DNA of 64,000 bases from Paraburkholderia nodosa (GTDB lineage: Bacteria > Pseudomonadota > Gammaproteobacteria > Burkholderiales > Burkholderiaceae): NCBI RefSeq assembly GCF_001718195.1, contig NZ_MCNV01000023.1, positions 1 to 64,000 of the forward strand. The letters are read 5' to 3'. The notes beneath the pieces were generated by a model. It was not told the origin of the DNA. It saw only the letters and a program-made list of their open reading frames with translations, and made no database searches. Positions 43,068 to 52,629 of this stretch are shown here, one piece after another. How positions within the stretch are numbered: position 1 is the stretch's first letter; each line of letters opens with the position of its first letter. A program made the translations under genes and the position numbers.

Positions 43068-44165
43068 TCAGGTCAGGGCCGTATCGACGATGCGGCGCGG
43101 CGTTTCGAGATATTCCTTCGACTGCATTTCGACGATGCGCGACACCGTGCGCGTGAACTCGTTGGCCATCGGGCCTTCCACATAGAGTTCCTCGGGCGGC
43201 ACCGCGGCCGACATCAGCAGCTTGACCTTGTGGTCGTAGAACACGTCGATGAGCCAGGTGAAGCGGCGTGCTTCGGACTGCATACGAGGCGTCATCTGCG
43301 GCACGTCGGAGAGGATCACCGCGTGAAAGCGGCTTGCCAGCTCCAGATAATCGTTCTGCGAACGTGGACCGCCGCACAGCGTCGCGAAATCGAACCACAC
43401 CACGCCGTCGGCCTTGCGCAGCGCCTTCAGTTCGCGCTTTTCGATGCGCAGCAGCGGGCTTTCGTCGGGGACGGCGGCCAGCTCCGCGAACGAGTGGCGC
43501 AGCGCCTTGTCGGCGGCGGCGCCGAGCGGCGTGTGATAGACCTCGACCTGCGCGAGCGTGCGCTGGCGGTAGTCGACGCCCGCATCGACGTTGAGCACGT
43601 CGAGCTTGCTCTTGATCAACTCGATCGCAGGCAGCATGCGGTCGCGATGCAGCCCGTCGGGATAGAGCAGATCGGGATCGTAGTTGGACGTCATCACGAA
43701 CTGCACGCCGTTCTCGAAGAGACGGTCGAGCAGACGGTAAAGGATCATCGCGTCGGCGATGTCCGAGACGTGGAATTCGTCGAAGCAGATCAGGCGATAA
43801 CGCTTCGCAATGCGGCGCGCGAGTTCGTCGAGCGGATCGGCCTGGCCCTTGAGCTCTTCGAGCTCACGGTGCACTTCGCGCATGAATTCGTGAAAGTGCA
43901 GACGCGTCTTGCGCTGCAGCGGCACGACAGCATAGAAGCTGTCCATCAGGAAGCTCTTGCCGCGCCCAACACCGCCCCACATGTACACGCCGCGCGGCAG
44001 GTCCGGGTGAATAAGAAACTTCTTGAAGGCGTTCGAACGCCGCGACTTGTATGCGACCCACTCGTCGTAGCACCGCTGCAGCCGGTCGATCGCGGCGCGT
44101 TGCGCCGTATCGGGCTTGTATCCCCGCTTCTGCAGTTCGTTTTCGTAGTATTCGGTGACGTTCAT
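43068..44165 (-). CDS. zapE: AFG1-like ATPase / cell-division protein ZapE
   Basis: 365 residues from the ATG at 44165; an upstream in-frame start adds 12 residues. Walker A is GGVGRGKS at 64-71 and Walker B is LICFDE at 125-130, followed by the family pattern FHVSDIADAMILYRLLDRLF and MTSNYDPDLLYPDGLHRDRMLPAI. ZapE proteins act at the division site or as partners of membrane quality control. The gene follows odhL after 116 bases, the usual place in Burkholderia. Confidence 0.94.
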   Translation of the reverse strand: MNVTEYYENELQKRGYKPDTAQRAAIDRLQRCYDEWVAYKSRRSNAFKKFLIHPDLPRGVYMWGGVGRGKSFLMDSFYAVVPLQRKTRLHFHEFMREVHRELEELKGQADPLDELARRIAKRYRLICFDEFHVSDIADAMILYRLLDRLFENGVQFVMTSNYDPDLLYPDGLHRDRMLPAIELIKSKLDVLNVDAGVDYRQRTLAQVEVYHTPLGAAADKALRHSFAELAAVPDESPLLRIEKRELKALRKADGVVWFDFATLCGGPRSQNDYLELASRFHAVILSDVPQMTPRMQSEARRFTWLIDVFYDHKVKLLMSAAVPPEELYVEGPMANEFTRTVSRIVEMQSKEYLETPRRIVDTALT

Positions 44166-44187
44166 TTTCCGGGCCGCAAATGAGGAA

Positions 44188-44215
44188 AGGCGGGAGAGCA
44201 AAAGCCCACCCGCCT
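44188..44215 (-). terminator. Weak hairpin between odhL and zapE
   Basis: AGGCGGG and CCCGCCT pair around a 14-base loop, followed on the minus strand by only TT before CC. Possibly a partial terminator that lowers zapE expression from the odh operon. Confidence 0.3.
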
Positions 44216-44281
44216 CCGTACGTGATGCTGGGTACTGCGGGGCAGCGCGGCCAAAAAAGTCGGCCGCCCTGCCCTTGGCGC

Positions 44282-45712
44282 TTACATGTTGAGCGCGCGC
44301 TTGTCAGTGGCGAGTGCAGCTTCGCGCATGACTTCGGACAGCGACGGGTGCGGATGGCAGATGCGGCCGATGTCTTCGGCGGCAGCCTTGAATTCCATCG
44401 CCACCACGGCTTCCGCGATCAGGTCCGATGCGTTGGCCGAGATGATGTGCACGCCGAGCAGTTCGTCGGTCTTCGCGTCGGCGATCATCTTCACAAAGCC
44501 GTCGGCCTTGTTGATGCCGAGCGCGCGGCCGTTCGCCATGAACGGGAACTGGCCCGTCTTGATGTCGCGGCCTTCCGCCTTGAGCTGCTGCTCCGTCTTG
44601 CCGACCCATGCGATTTCCGGCTCGGTGTAGATCACCCACGGAATGCAGTTGTAGTCGATGTGCGGCTTCTGGCCGTCGATGATCTCGGCCACCAGCACGC
44701 CTTCGTCTTCTGCCTTGTGCGCGAGCATCGGGCCACGCACCACGTCGCCGATCGCGTACACGTTCGGCACCGACGTTGCGCAGTGGTCGTCCACGTCGAT
44801 GAAGCCGCGCTCATTGGCCTTCAGCCCGATCGCTTCGAGACCGAGGTTGTCGGTGTTCGGCACGCGGCCAACCGACACGATCAGGCGGTCGGCTTCGAGC
44901 TTCTGCGCGTTGCCGTCCTTGTCCGTGTAGTTGATCGTGACGCTCTTGTCGGTCGTCGTCACTTCGCCGACCTTCACGCCAACGTGAATGTCGAGACCCT
45001 GCTTCTTGAAGAGCTTCGCGGCTTCCTTCGCGAGCGCCTGGTCAGTCGCGCCGAGGAATTCCGGCAGCGCTTCGAGGATCGTGACCTCGGCACCGAGACG
45101 GCGCCACACCGAGCCGAGCTCCAGACCGATCACGCCTGCGCCGATCACAGCGAGCTTCTTCGGCACGCTGTCGAACGTGAGCGCGCCTTCGTTGTCGGAG
45201 ATGATCTTGTTGTCGACCGGAATGCCCGGCAGATGGCGTGCCTTCGAGCCCGTCGCGATGATCACGTTCTTCGCCGTGACGACTTCGGTTTCGCCTTCGC
45301 CGCTCACTTCGATCTGCACGCCGGCTTCGTTCTTGCCGGTGAACTTGCCGTGGCCCTTGAGCCACGTGATCTTGTTCTTGCGGAACAGGAACTCGATACC
45401 CTTCGTCATCTTCTCGACGATGCCTTCCTTGCGGGCGATCATCTTCGCGACGTCGATCTTCACGTCGCCCACGCTGATGCCGTGGTCAACGAGATGATGC
45501 GCGGCATTTTCGAACTCTTCCGACGAGGCGAGCAGCGCCTTCGACGGAATGCAGCCGACGTTCAGGCAAGTGCCGCCGAGCTTCAGCGCGCCGGCCGGGT
45601 TCTTCCACTTTTCGATACACGCAACCGACTTGCCGAGCTGTGCGGCGCGGATCGCCGCGATATAGCCGCCGGGGCCGGCGCCGATCACGACGACGTCAAA
45701 TTCTTTGGACAT
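44282..45712 (-). CDS. odhL: Dihydrolipoyl dehydrogenase, E3 of 2-oxoglutarate dehydrogenase
   Basis: 476 residues from the ATG at 45712, with AAAGGA 5 bases upstream. FAD site GAGPGG at 11-16, redox-active disulphide C49-C54 (GGTCLNVGCIPSKALL), NAD site GAGVIGLELGSVW, and the C-terminal His-Glu dyad in CHPHPSLSEVMREA. It has no N-terminal lipoyl domain, so it is the OdhL/LpdG type, not the pyruvate-dehydrogenase form. It reoxidises dihydrolipoyl groups on OdhB. Third gene of sucA-odhB-odhL. Confidence 0.96.
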   Translation of the reverse strand: MSKEFDVVVIGAGPGGYIAAIRAAQLGKSVACIEKWKNPAGALKLGGTCLNVGCIPSKALLASSEEFENAAHHLVDHGISVGDVKIDVAKMIARKEGIVEKMTKGIEFLFRKNKITWLKGHGKFTGKNEAGVQIEVSGEGETEVVTAKNVIIATGSKARHLPGIPVDNKIISDNEGALTFDSVPKKLAVIGAGVIGLELGSVWRRLGAEVTILEALPEFLGATDQALAKEAAKLFKKQGLDIHVGVKVGEVTTTDKSVTINYTDKDGNAQKLEADRLIVSVGRVPNTDNLGLEAIGLKANERGFIDVDDHCATSVPNVYAIGDVVRGPMLAHKAEDEGVLVAEIIDGQKPHIDYNCIPWVIYTEPEIAWVGKTEQQLKAEGRDIKTGQFPFMANGRALGINKADGFVKMIADAKTDELLGVHIISANASDLIAEAVVAMEFKAAAEDIGRICHPHPSLSEVMREAALATDKRALNM

Positions 45713-45813
45713 GGTCATCCTTTCGAGACGTGAGCGCGGCACGCGGAGCCCGGTTTCCGGAATCCGCGCGCACGGCGCTCAGTGTGAGACTTGATGCTTG
45801 ATGAGGCCGATCT

Positions 45814-47082
45814 TTACAGGTCGAGCAGCAGACGAGCCGGATCTTCCAGCGCATCCTTCATCGCGACGAGCGACAGGACGGCTTCGCGGCCGTCGATGAT
45901 GCGGTGGTCGTAAGACATCGCGAGGTAGTTCATCGGGCGGATCACGATCTGGCCGTTCTCCACCACAGCGCGTTCCTTCGTCGCGTGCACGCCGAGGATC
46001 GCCGACTGCGGCGGGTTGATGATCGGGGTCGAGAGCATCGAGCCGAACACGCCGCCGTTCGAGATCGAGAACGTACCACCCGTCATTTCTTCGATCGAAA
46101 GCTTGCCGTCCTTGGCCTTCTGGCCAAATTCGGCGATCTTCTTCTCGATGTCGGCGAGGCTCATCTGGTCTGCGTTACGCAGGATGGGCACCACCAGACC
46201 GCGCGGCGAGCCGACCGCGATACCGATGTCGAAGTAGCCGTGGTAGACGATGTCGTTGCCGTCGATCGACGCGTTGACGAGCGGGAACTTCTTGAGGGCG
46301 TGCACTGCGGCCTTCACGAAGAACGACATGAAGCCGAGCTTCACGCCGTGTTCCTTTTCGAACTTGTCCTTGTACTTGTTGCGCAGGTCCATGACCGGCG
46401 CCATGTTCACTTCGTTGAACGTCGTGAGGATGGCGTTGGTTTGCTGCGACTCGAGCAGACGCTCGGCGATACGCGCACGCAGACGCGACATCGGCACACG
46501 CTGTTCCGGACGGTCGTTGAGCCAGTTCGCAGCCGATGCCGGTGCGTTGACTTGCGGCAGCGACGGCTTGGCGGTAGCCGGCTTCGCAGCCGGGGCGGCT
46601 GCGGGAGCGGCCTTCGGCGCGCCTGCGCCGAGCACGTCCTGCTTCGTGATGCGGCCGTCACGGCCCGTGCCGGCGACGTCGCCGCCTGCGAGACCCTTCT
46701 CTGCCATCAGCTTCGTCGCTGCAGGCGAGGCGACCGTGCTGCTTGCCGTCGTTGCGGCGGCAGCAGCCGGTGCAGCTGCGGGAGCCGCGGCGGCAGCCGG
46801 CGCGGCTGCGGCTGCGGGCGCTGCAACGGCGCCAGCCTTGGCTTCCGTGTCGATCTTCGCGATCACCTGTTCGCTGGTGACGGTAGCGCCGTCGCCCACG
46901 ATGATCTCGGCCAGCACGCCGGCAGCCGGCGCGGGCACTTCGAGCACGACCTTATCGGTTTCGATCTCGATGACAACTTCGTCCTGGGCGATAGCTTCGC
47001 CCGGCTTCTTCTTCCACTGCAGCATCGTGCCTTCCGACACCGACTCCGAAAACTGCGGAACTTTGACTTCTACGATAGCCAT
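45814..47082 (-). CDS. odhB: Dihydrolipoyl succinyltransferase, E2 of 2-oxoglutarate dehydrogenase
   Basis: 422 residues from the ATG at 47082. One lipoyl domain with the modified Lys at K44 (IETDKVVLEVP), an Ala/Pro linker, a subunit-binding domain (SPAATKLMAEKGLAGGDVAGTGRDGRI in two parts), a second Ala/Pro linker and the catalytic domain ending SYDHRIIDGREAV with the active His and Asp. It forms the core of the complex. It lies 105 bases after sucA. Confidence 0.96.
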   Translation of the reverse strand: MAIVEVKVPQFSESVSEGTMLQWKKKPGEAIAQDEVVIEIETDKVVLEVPAPAAGVLAEIIVGDGATVTSEQVIAKIDTEAKAGAVAAPAAAAAPAAAAAPAAAPAAAAATTASSTVASPAATKLMAEKGLAGGDVAGTGRDGRITKQDVLGAGAPKAAPAAAPAAKPATAKPSLPQVNAPASAANWLNDRPEQRVPMSRLRARIAERLLESQQTNAILTTFNEVNMAPVMDLRNKYKDKFEKEHGVKLGFMSFFVKAAVHALKKFPLVNASIDGNDIVYHGYFDIGIAVGSPRGLVVPILRNADQMSLADIEKKIAEFGQKAKDGKLSIEEMTGGTFSISNGGVFGSMLSTPIINPPQSAILGVHATKERAVVENGQIVIRPMNYLAMSYDHRIIDGREAVLSLVAMKDALEDPARLLLDL

Positions 47083-47187
47083 GTGATTTTCCTGAATACG
47101 TATCTGGGTACGAACCGGGTCGCGCACGTGAGCGCGGGAAAGCGCGCGTCGTTCAGCACGCCTTCCCGGTTCGATTTGCTCTAGTGC

Positions 47188-50052
47188 TTACTTCGCGACC
47201 TGCGCGCCCTTCAGGCGGCCGAATGCACCTTCGATCAGCGCCTTCTGCTGCTCGTAATGCTTCGCGTAGTAGCCGACAGCCGGCGATGCGGAAGCAGGAC
47301 GGCCGCTGTACGCGAGCTTCATGCCTTCCTTCATGCCTTCCTTCAGGTGGTGCTCGATGTAGAACCACGGGCCCTGATTCTGCGGCTCGTCCTGCACCCA
47401 GACCACTTCGGTCGCGTTGTCGTACTTCTTCAGCTCGGCTTCGAACTGCTTGTGAGCAAACGGATAGAGCTGTTCGATACGGATGATCGCGACGTCGTTC
47501 GCCTTCGCTTCGCGGCGGTGCGCGACGAGGTCGAAGTACACGCGGCCCGAGCAGGCGACCACGCGCTTGACCTTCTTCGCGTCGATGGCTTCGTCCACTT
47601 CGCCGATGACCGGCTGGAACGTGCCCTTCGCGAGTTCGGACAGGTCCGACACGGCTTCCTTGTGACGCAGCAGCGACTTCGGCGTGAAGATGATGAGCGG
47701 CTTGCGGAACAGGCGGATCATCTGGCGGCGCAGCACGTGGAAGATCTGGGCCGGCGTGGTCGGCTGAACGACCTGCATGTTGTGCTCGGCGCACAGCTGC
47801 AGGAAACGCTCGATACGCGCCGACGAGTGCTCCGGACCCTGGCCTTCATAACCGTGCGGCAGCAGCATCGTGAGACCCGAAACGCGGCCCCACTTCACTT
47901 CGCCCGACGAGATGAACTGGTCGATCACGACCTGCGCACCGTTGACGAAGTCGCCGAACTGGCCTTCCCACGCGACGAGCGTGTTCGGCTCCGCAGTCGA
48001 GTAGCCGTATTCGAAGCCCAGCACTGCCTCTTCCGAGAGCACCGAGTCGATCACCGTGAACTGCGCCTGGTTCTCGCCGATGTTCTGCAGCGGCACGTAC
48101 GTGCCGTCGTCCCAACGCTCGCGGTTCTGGTCATGCAGAACGGCGTGGCGGTGCGTGAACGTGCCGCGGCCCGAGTCCTGGCCCGTCAGGCGAACTGCGT
48201 AGCCCGAAGCGACCAGCGACGCGAACGCGAGGTGCTCGCCCATGCCCCAGTCGAGCTTCGCTTCGCCCTTGCCCATCGCGCGGCGGTCGTTGATGACGCG
48301 CTCGACCAGCGGGTGAACCTTGAAGTTCTGGGGGATCGTGGTGATGCGCTCAGCCAGACGCTTGAGTTCGGCGAGCGGCACAGCCGTATCGGCTGCGTCG
48401 GTCCACTTGCGGTTCAGGAACGGAACCCAGTCCACCGCGTACTTGCTCTTGTAGTTCGAGAGCACGGGGTCGACCGTGTGGTGGCCTTCGTCCATCGCGG
48501 CGCGATAGGCCTTGACGTAGTTGTCCGCGTCCTCAGCCGTGATCACGCCTTGCTGCACGAGCTTTTCGGCGTACAGCGCACGGGTGCCCGGGTGCTTCGC
48601 GATCGTCTTGTACATCAGCGGCTGCGTGACCGCGGGCGTGTCCTGCTCGTTGTGGCCCAGCTTGCGGAAGCAGATGATGTCGACGACGACATCCTTGTGG
48701 AACTGCATGCGGAATTCGACCGCGAGCTGGATCGCCAGCACGACCGCTTCCGGATCGTCGCCGTTCACGTGCAGCACCGGCGCTTCGATCATCTTGACCA
48801 CGTCGGTACAGTAGAGCGTCGAACGCGCGTCGCGCGGGTCCGAGGTCGTGAAGCCGATCTGGTTGTTGATGACGATGTGCAGCGTGCCGTGCGTGCCGTA
48901 GCCGCGCGTTTGCGCGAGGTTCAGCGTTTCCATCACGACGCCCTGGCCTGCGAAGGCCGCGTCGCCGTGGATCTGCACCGGCAGCACCTGCAGGCCGTCT
49001 GCATCGCCGCGGCGATCCATACGGGCCTTCGCCGAGCCTTCGACCACCGGGTTGACGATTTCGAGGTGCGACGGGTTGAACGCGAGCGACAGGTGGACCG
49101 GACCGCCTTCGGTCGCGACGTCCGACGAGAAGCCCTTGTGGTACTTCACGTCGCCTGCCGGCAGGTCGTCGACGTGCTTGCCTTCGAATTCGGCGAAGAG
49201 GTCAGCCGGCATCTTGCCGAGCGTATTGACCAGCACGTTCAGACGGCCGCGGTGAGCCATGCCGATGACGATTTCCTGCACGCCCTTCGCGCCCGCGTGA
49301 CGAACGACTTCGTCCATCGCGGCGATGAAGGACTCGCCGCCTTCGAGCGAGAAGCGCTTCTGGCCGACGTACTTGGTGTGCAGGAAGCGCTCGAGGCCTT
49401 CGGAGGCCGTCAGGCGCTGCAGGATGTGCTTCTTCTTGTCGTTCGAGAAGTTCGGCGTCGAGCGGATCGACTCGAGACGCTCCTTCCACCAGCGCTTCTG
49501 TTCAGGATCGCTGATGTACATGTACTCGGCGCCGATCGTACCGCAGTACGTATCGCGCAGCGCCTTGACGATCTCGCGCAGCGTCGCGCGCTCGAAACCG
49601 AAGTACAGGTTCGTGGCGCTGAACGTCTGGTCCATGTCGGCTTCGGTGAAGTCGTAGAACGCAGGCTCGAGTTCGGGGATGTTCGGACGTTCGCGACGCT
49701 TGAGCGGATCGAGATTGGCCCATTGCGAGCCGAGGAATCGATAAGCGCCAATCAGGGACTGAACGTAGACTTGCTTGCGTGCCGTGGCGAGATCTTCGCC
49801 GCCGCCGCGCGGAACAAATGCATTGGCCTTCGCGCGTTGAGCGAAGGATTCGACGATCGGCCCGTGGGCGATGTCGTTGTCTGCCGTGCCACTCGACGAC
49901 GGCACGTTTTGCAGTGCGTCGAAGTACTCACGCCAGTTGTCCGGAACGGACGCAGGGTTATCAAGATATGCTTCGTATAGCTCTTCGACATACGGAGCAT
50001 TGCCGCCGAACAAATAGGAGTTCAGCTGGAATTGCTTCATCGTTTCCGACAT
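47188..50052 (-). CDS. sucA: 2-oxoglutarate dehydrogenase E1 component
   Basis: 954 residues, normal length. The N-terminal E2-binding part (FGGNAPYVEELYEAYLDNP) is followed by the ThDP domain (IGMAHRGRLNVLVNTLGK, GDAAFAGQGVVMETLNL, VINNQIGFTT) and a transketolase C-terminal half (LLPHGYEGQGPEHSSARIERFL). It decarboxylates 2-oxoglutarate in the TCA cycle. AAAGGTGAG precedes the ATG at 50052; Met5 at 50040 is an alternative. The 339 bases upstream carry a -10 like TATACT beside a 12-base palindrome, and the typA terminator. Confidence 0.97.
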   Translation of the reverse strand: MSETMKQFQLNSYLFGGNAPYVEELYEAYLDNPASVPDNWREYFDALQNVPSSSGTADNDIAHGPIVESFAQRAKANAFVPRGGGEDLATARKQVYVQSLIGAYRFLGSQWANLDPLKRRERPNIPELEPAFYDFTEADMDQTFSATNLYFGFERATLREIVKALRDTYCGTIGAEYMYISDPEQKRWWKERLESIRSTPNFSNDKKKHILQRLTASEGLERFLHTKYVGQKRFSLEGGESFIAAMDEVVRHAGAKGVQEIVIGMAHRGRLNVLVNTLGKMPADLFAEFEGKHVDDLPAGDVKYHKGFSSDVATEGGPVHLSLAFNPSHLEIVNPVVEGSAKARMDRRGDADGLQVLPVQIHGDAAFAGQGVVMETLNLAQTRGYGTHGTLHIVINNQIGFTTSDPRDARSTLYCTDVVKMIEAPVLHVNGDDPEAVVLAIQLAVEFRMQFHKDVVVDIICFRKLGHNEQDTPAVTQPLMYKTIAKHPGTRALYAEKLVQQGVITAEDADNYVKAYRAAMDEGHHTVDPVLSNYKSKYAVDWVPFLNRKWTDAADTAVPLAELKRLAERITTIPQNFKVHPLVERVINDRRAMGKGEAKLDWGMGEHLAFASLVASGYAVRLTGQDSGRGTFTHRHAVLHDQNRERWDDGTYVPLQNIGENQAQFTVIDSVLSEEAVLGFEYGYSTAEPNTLVAWEGQFGDFVNGAQVVIDQFISSGEVKWGRVSGLTMLLPHGYEGQGPEHSSARIERFLQLCAEHNMQVVQPTTPAQIFHVLRRQMIRLFRKPLIIFTPKSLLRHKEAVSDLSELAKGTFQPVIGEVDEAIDAKKVKRVVACSGRVYFDLVAHRREAKANDVAIIRIEQLYPFAHKQFEAELKKYDNATEVVWVQDEPQNQGPWFYIEHHLKEGMKEGMKLAYSGRPASASPAVGYYAKHYEQQKALIEGAFGRLKGAQVAK

Positions 50053-50178
50053 TTACGCTCACCTTTCTTCGAGTTTCTCGAGAAATAGCGGGTTACTCAA
50101 CCTTCCGCGCCACGGCCTGACCGTTTAGCGGATTGCGAATCAAGTCTGCTTGGAAGGACCTAAATCATGCATCCGCGG

Positions 50179-50196
50179 AGTATAGCGCATATGCGC
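50179..50196 (-). promoter_or_regulatory. Possible sucA promoter -10 with adjacent palindrome
   Basis: TATACT on the minus strand (50184-50179) is directly preceded by the perfect 12-base palindrome GCGCATATGCGC (50185-50196), in the spacer where a repressor or activator would act. No good -35 is present at 17 bases, which fits an activator-dependent promoter. Confidence 0.35.
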
Positions 50197-50311
50197 ATCT
50201 CGCCACAGGATGCAATGCGACCGAACACCACGCGGGAACCCTTTTTCCACGGGCCCTTGCGGCATTCGCAACGCACTCTTCCCGCACCGCAATACAATCC
50301 CCGCCAGACGC

Positions 50312-50344
50312 AAAAAAGCCGCCCATAAAGCGGCGGCTTTTCTG
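50312..50344 (-). terminator. Terminator of typA
   Basis: On the minus strand AAAGCCGCC, a short loop, then GGCGGCTTTTTT gives a 9-base stem with a T6 tract, about 50 bases after the typA stop. Confidence 0.85.
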
Positions 50345-50391
50345 TGAGTCTTTGTGCATTGCAGTGCAGAAAAAAGCGCTAAAAATGCCAA

Positions 50392-52218
50392 TTACTCGGC
50401 AGCGCCTTCGCGGCTCGCGCGGCGACGCTCGTGCTCTTTGAGGTGACGCTTGCGCAGACGGATCGACTGCGGCGTGACTTCCACGAGTTCGTCGTCGTCG
50501 ATGAATTCCACGGCGTATTCGAGCGACATCTGGATCGGCGGCACGAGGCGCACGGCTTCGTCGGTGCCCGAGGCGCGCACGTTGGTGAGCTGCTTGCCCT
50601 TGATCGGGTTCACGACGAGGTCGTTGTCGCGGCTGTGAATGCCGATGATCATGCCTTCGTACAGCGCGTCGCCCGGCTTCACGAACATGCGGCCGCGGTC
50701 CTGCAGCTTCCACAGTGCGTAGGCGACAGCGGCGCCGTCGTCCTGCGAGATCAGCACGCCGTTGCGGCGCTCGCCGAGCGAGCCTTCCTTGATCGGACCG
50801 TAGGCGTCGAACACGTGGCTCATCAGGCCCGTGCCGCGCGTGAGCGTCATGAATTCGCCCTGGAAGCCGATCAGGCCACGCGCCGGAATACGATACTCGA
50901 GACGCGTGCGGCCGCGGCCGTCCGAAGCCATGTCGAGCATTTCGCCCTTGCGGCGGCCCAGTTCTTCCATCACGCCGCCCTGGTGGCCGTCTTCGACGTC
51001 CACGGTCAGCATTTCGTACGGCTCCTGCTTCACGCCGTCGACTTCGTGCAGCACCACGCGCGGACGCGACACGGCCAGCTCGTAGCCTTCGCGGCGCATG
51101 TTTTCGATCAGGATCGTGAGGTGCAGTTCGCCACGGCCCGACACTTCGAACGTGGTTTCGTCGCCGGTGTCCTTCACGCGCAGCGCGACGTTGTGGTTCA
51201 GTTCCTTCGTGAGACGGTCGCGGATCTGGCGGCTCGTCACGAACTTGCCTTCGCGGCCGGCGAGCGGCGACGAGTTCACGAGGAAGTTCATCGTCAGCGT
51301 GGGCTCGTCCACCGTGATCATCGGCAGCGCTTCGGGGGTGTCGACCGCGCAGATCGTCGCGCCGATGCCGATGTCTTCAATGCCGTTGATCAGCACGATG
51401 TCGCCGGCTTCGGCCGATTCGACCTGCACGCGCTCGAGGCCGCTGAACGACAGCACCTGGTTGATCTTGCGGTTCATCACCTCGCCTTCCGGGCCGAAGC
51501 GCAGCGCCACCGGCTGACCCGGCTTGATGCGGCCACGCTTGATACGGCCCACGCCGATACGGCCGACGTAGGTCGAGTAGTCGAGCGAGGTGATCTGCAG
51601 CTGCAGCGGGCCTTCCGGATCGGCGTCGCGAACCGGCACGTGCTCGAGCACGGCTTCGAACAGCGGGCGCATGTCGCCTTCGCGCGCATCCGGCGACAGC
51701 GAAGCGTAGCCGTTCAGGCCCGAAGCGTAGACCACCGGGAAGTCGAGCTGCTCTTCGGTCGCGCCGAGCTTGTCGAACAGGTCGAAGGTCTGATTGATCA
51801 CCCAGTCGATACGGGCGCCCGGACGGTCGATCTTGTTCACGACGACGATCGGCTTGAGGCCGAGCGCGAGCGCCTTCTTCGTGACGAAGCGCGTTTGCGG
51901 CATCGGGCCTTCGACGGCGTCGACGAGCAGCAGCACCGAGTCGACCATCGACAGCACGCGTTCCACTTCACCGCCGAAGTCGGCGTGGCCCGGGGTGTCG
52001 ACGATGTTGATGTGGGTGCCTTCGTACTCGACGGCGCAATTCTTCGACAGAATCGTGATCCCGCGCTCTTTTTCGATGTCGTTCGAGTCCATGACGCGTT
52101 CGGCGATCTGCTGGTTGTCGCGGAAGGTGCCGGACTGGCGCAGCAGTTGGTCGACGAGCGTGGTCTTGCCGTGGTCGACGTGGGCAATGATGGCGATGTT
52201 GCGAAGAGCGCGGGACAT
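50392..52218 (-). CDS. typA: Ribosome-associated GTPase TypA/BipA
   Basis: 608 residues from the ATG at 52218, with AGG 5 bases upstream; an upstream Met at 52251 has no ribosome site. G1 is AHVDHGKT at 12-19, G3 DTPGH at 74-78, G4 NKID near 128, and the C-terminal BipA-specific domain includes RGLIGFQGEFMTLTRGTGLMSHVFD. It is a translational GTPase acting in ribosome assembly and stress. It is transcribed alone with its own terminator. Confidence 0.96.
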   Translation of the reverse strand: MSRALRNIAIIAHVDHGKTTLVDQLLRQSGTFRDNQQIAERVMDSNDIEKERGITILSKNCAVEYEGTHINIVDTPGHADFGGEVERVLSMVDSVLLLVDAVEGPMPQTRFVTKKALALGLKPIVVVNKIDRPGARIDWVINQTFDLFDKLGATEEQLDFPVVYASGLNGYASLSPDAREGDMRPLFEAVLEHVPVRDADPEGPLQLQITSLDYSTYVGRIGVGRIKRGRIKPGQPVALRFGPEGEVMNRKINQVLSFSGLERVQVESAEAGDIVLINGIEDIGIGATICAVDTPEALPMITVDEPTLTMNFLVNSSPLAGREGKFVTSRQIRDRLTKELNHNVALRVKDTGDETTFEVSGRGELHLTILIENMRREGYELAVSRPRVVLHEVDGVKQEPYEMLTVDVEDGHQGGVMEELGRRKGEMLDMASDGRGRTRLEYRIPARGLIGFQGEFMTLTRGTGLMSHVFDAYGPIKEGSLGERRNGVLISQDDGAAVAYALWKLQDRGRMFVKPGDALYEGMIIGIHSRDNDLVVNPIKGKQLTNVRASGTDEAVRLVPPIQMSLEYAVEFIDDDELVEVTPQSIRLRKRHLKEHERRRASREGAAE

Positions 52219-52629
52219 AGGAACCTGGGTACAGTTGAGTGCGTCGCGCATGCCCTGCTGGCAGGCCCGGCGAGGGCGCGCGGCCGCCGCTTCGACCCGC
52301 CCCGGACTTGCTGCCGGCGGGTCAATTCAGCATCGCTGCGATGACGCACTTTTGGGAACCCGAAATTATAGCACGCGCAGATGAATTGATCTCGCGCATA
52401 TCAGGAAGCACCCTGGATCGGGGCGGCCGGCGTCGCAACCGCGCAACGCGGGTAACGATTCGACGGACGCCGCCGCGCGCCGTTCACGCCGGATTTTCCC
52501 ATGCCCACGGGGCCGGATTAAGCCCCTACTCTGCAAAGGTTTCTCGGCAAAGGCAGAATAAACCTTGCCGCGTCAACTAACCGCCCCTATAATCCCTGCC
52601 TGGTCAACCATTGCACTCGCAGCAGAATC
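52219..52629. other. Divergent region between typA and the marR-emr operon
   Basis: 411 bases with promoters in both directions. The marR-side promoter is clear at 52565-52593. No further gene or RNA was seen. Confidence 0.5.
52565..52593 (+). promoter_or_regulatory. Sigma-70 promoter of the marR-emr operon
   Basis: TTGCCG (52565-52570), exactly 17 bases, then a perfect TATAAT (52588-52593). The start would be near 52600. TGGTCAACCA at 52601-52610 overlaps the start point and is a short palindrome that could be the MarR operator. Confidence 0.75.

Noticed and set aside
44247..44267. GCGGCC-A6-containing loop-GGCCGC as terminator after odhL
   Set aside because: The A/T run is in the loop and not after the stem, so it is not a standard terminator; the weaker hairpin at 44188-44215 was listed instead.
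47257..49980. 907-codon plus-strand open frame opposite sucA
   Set aside because: Mirror frame of a highly biased gene; no domain, no ribosome site.
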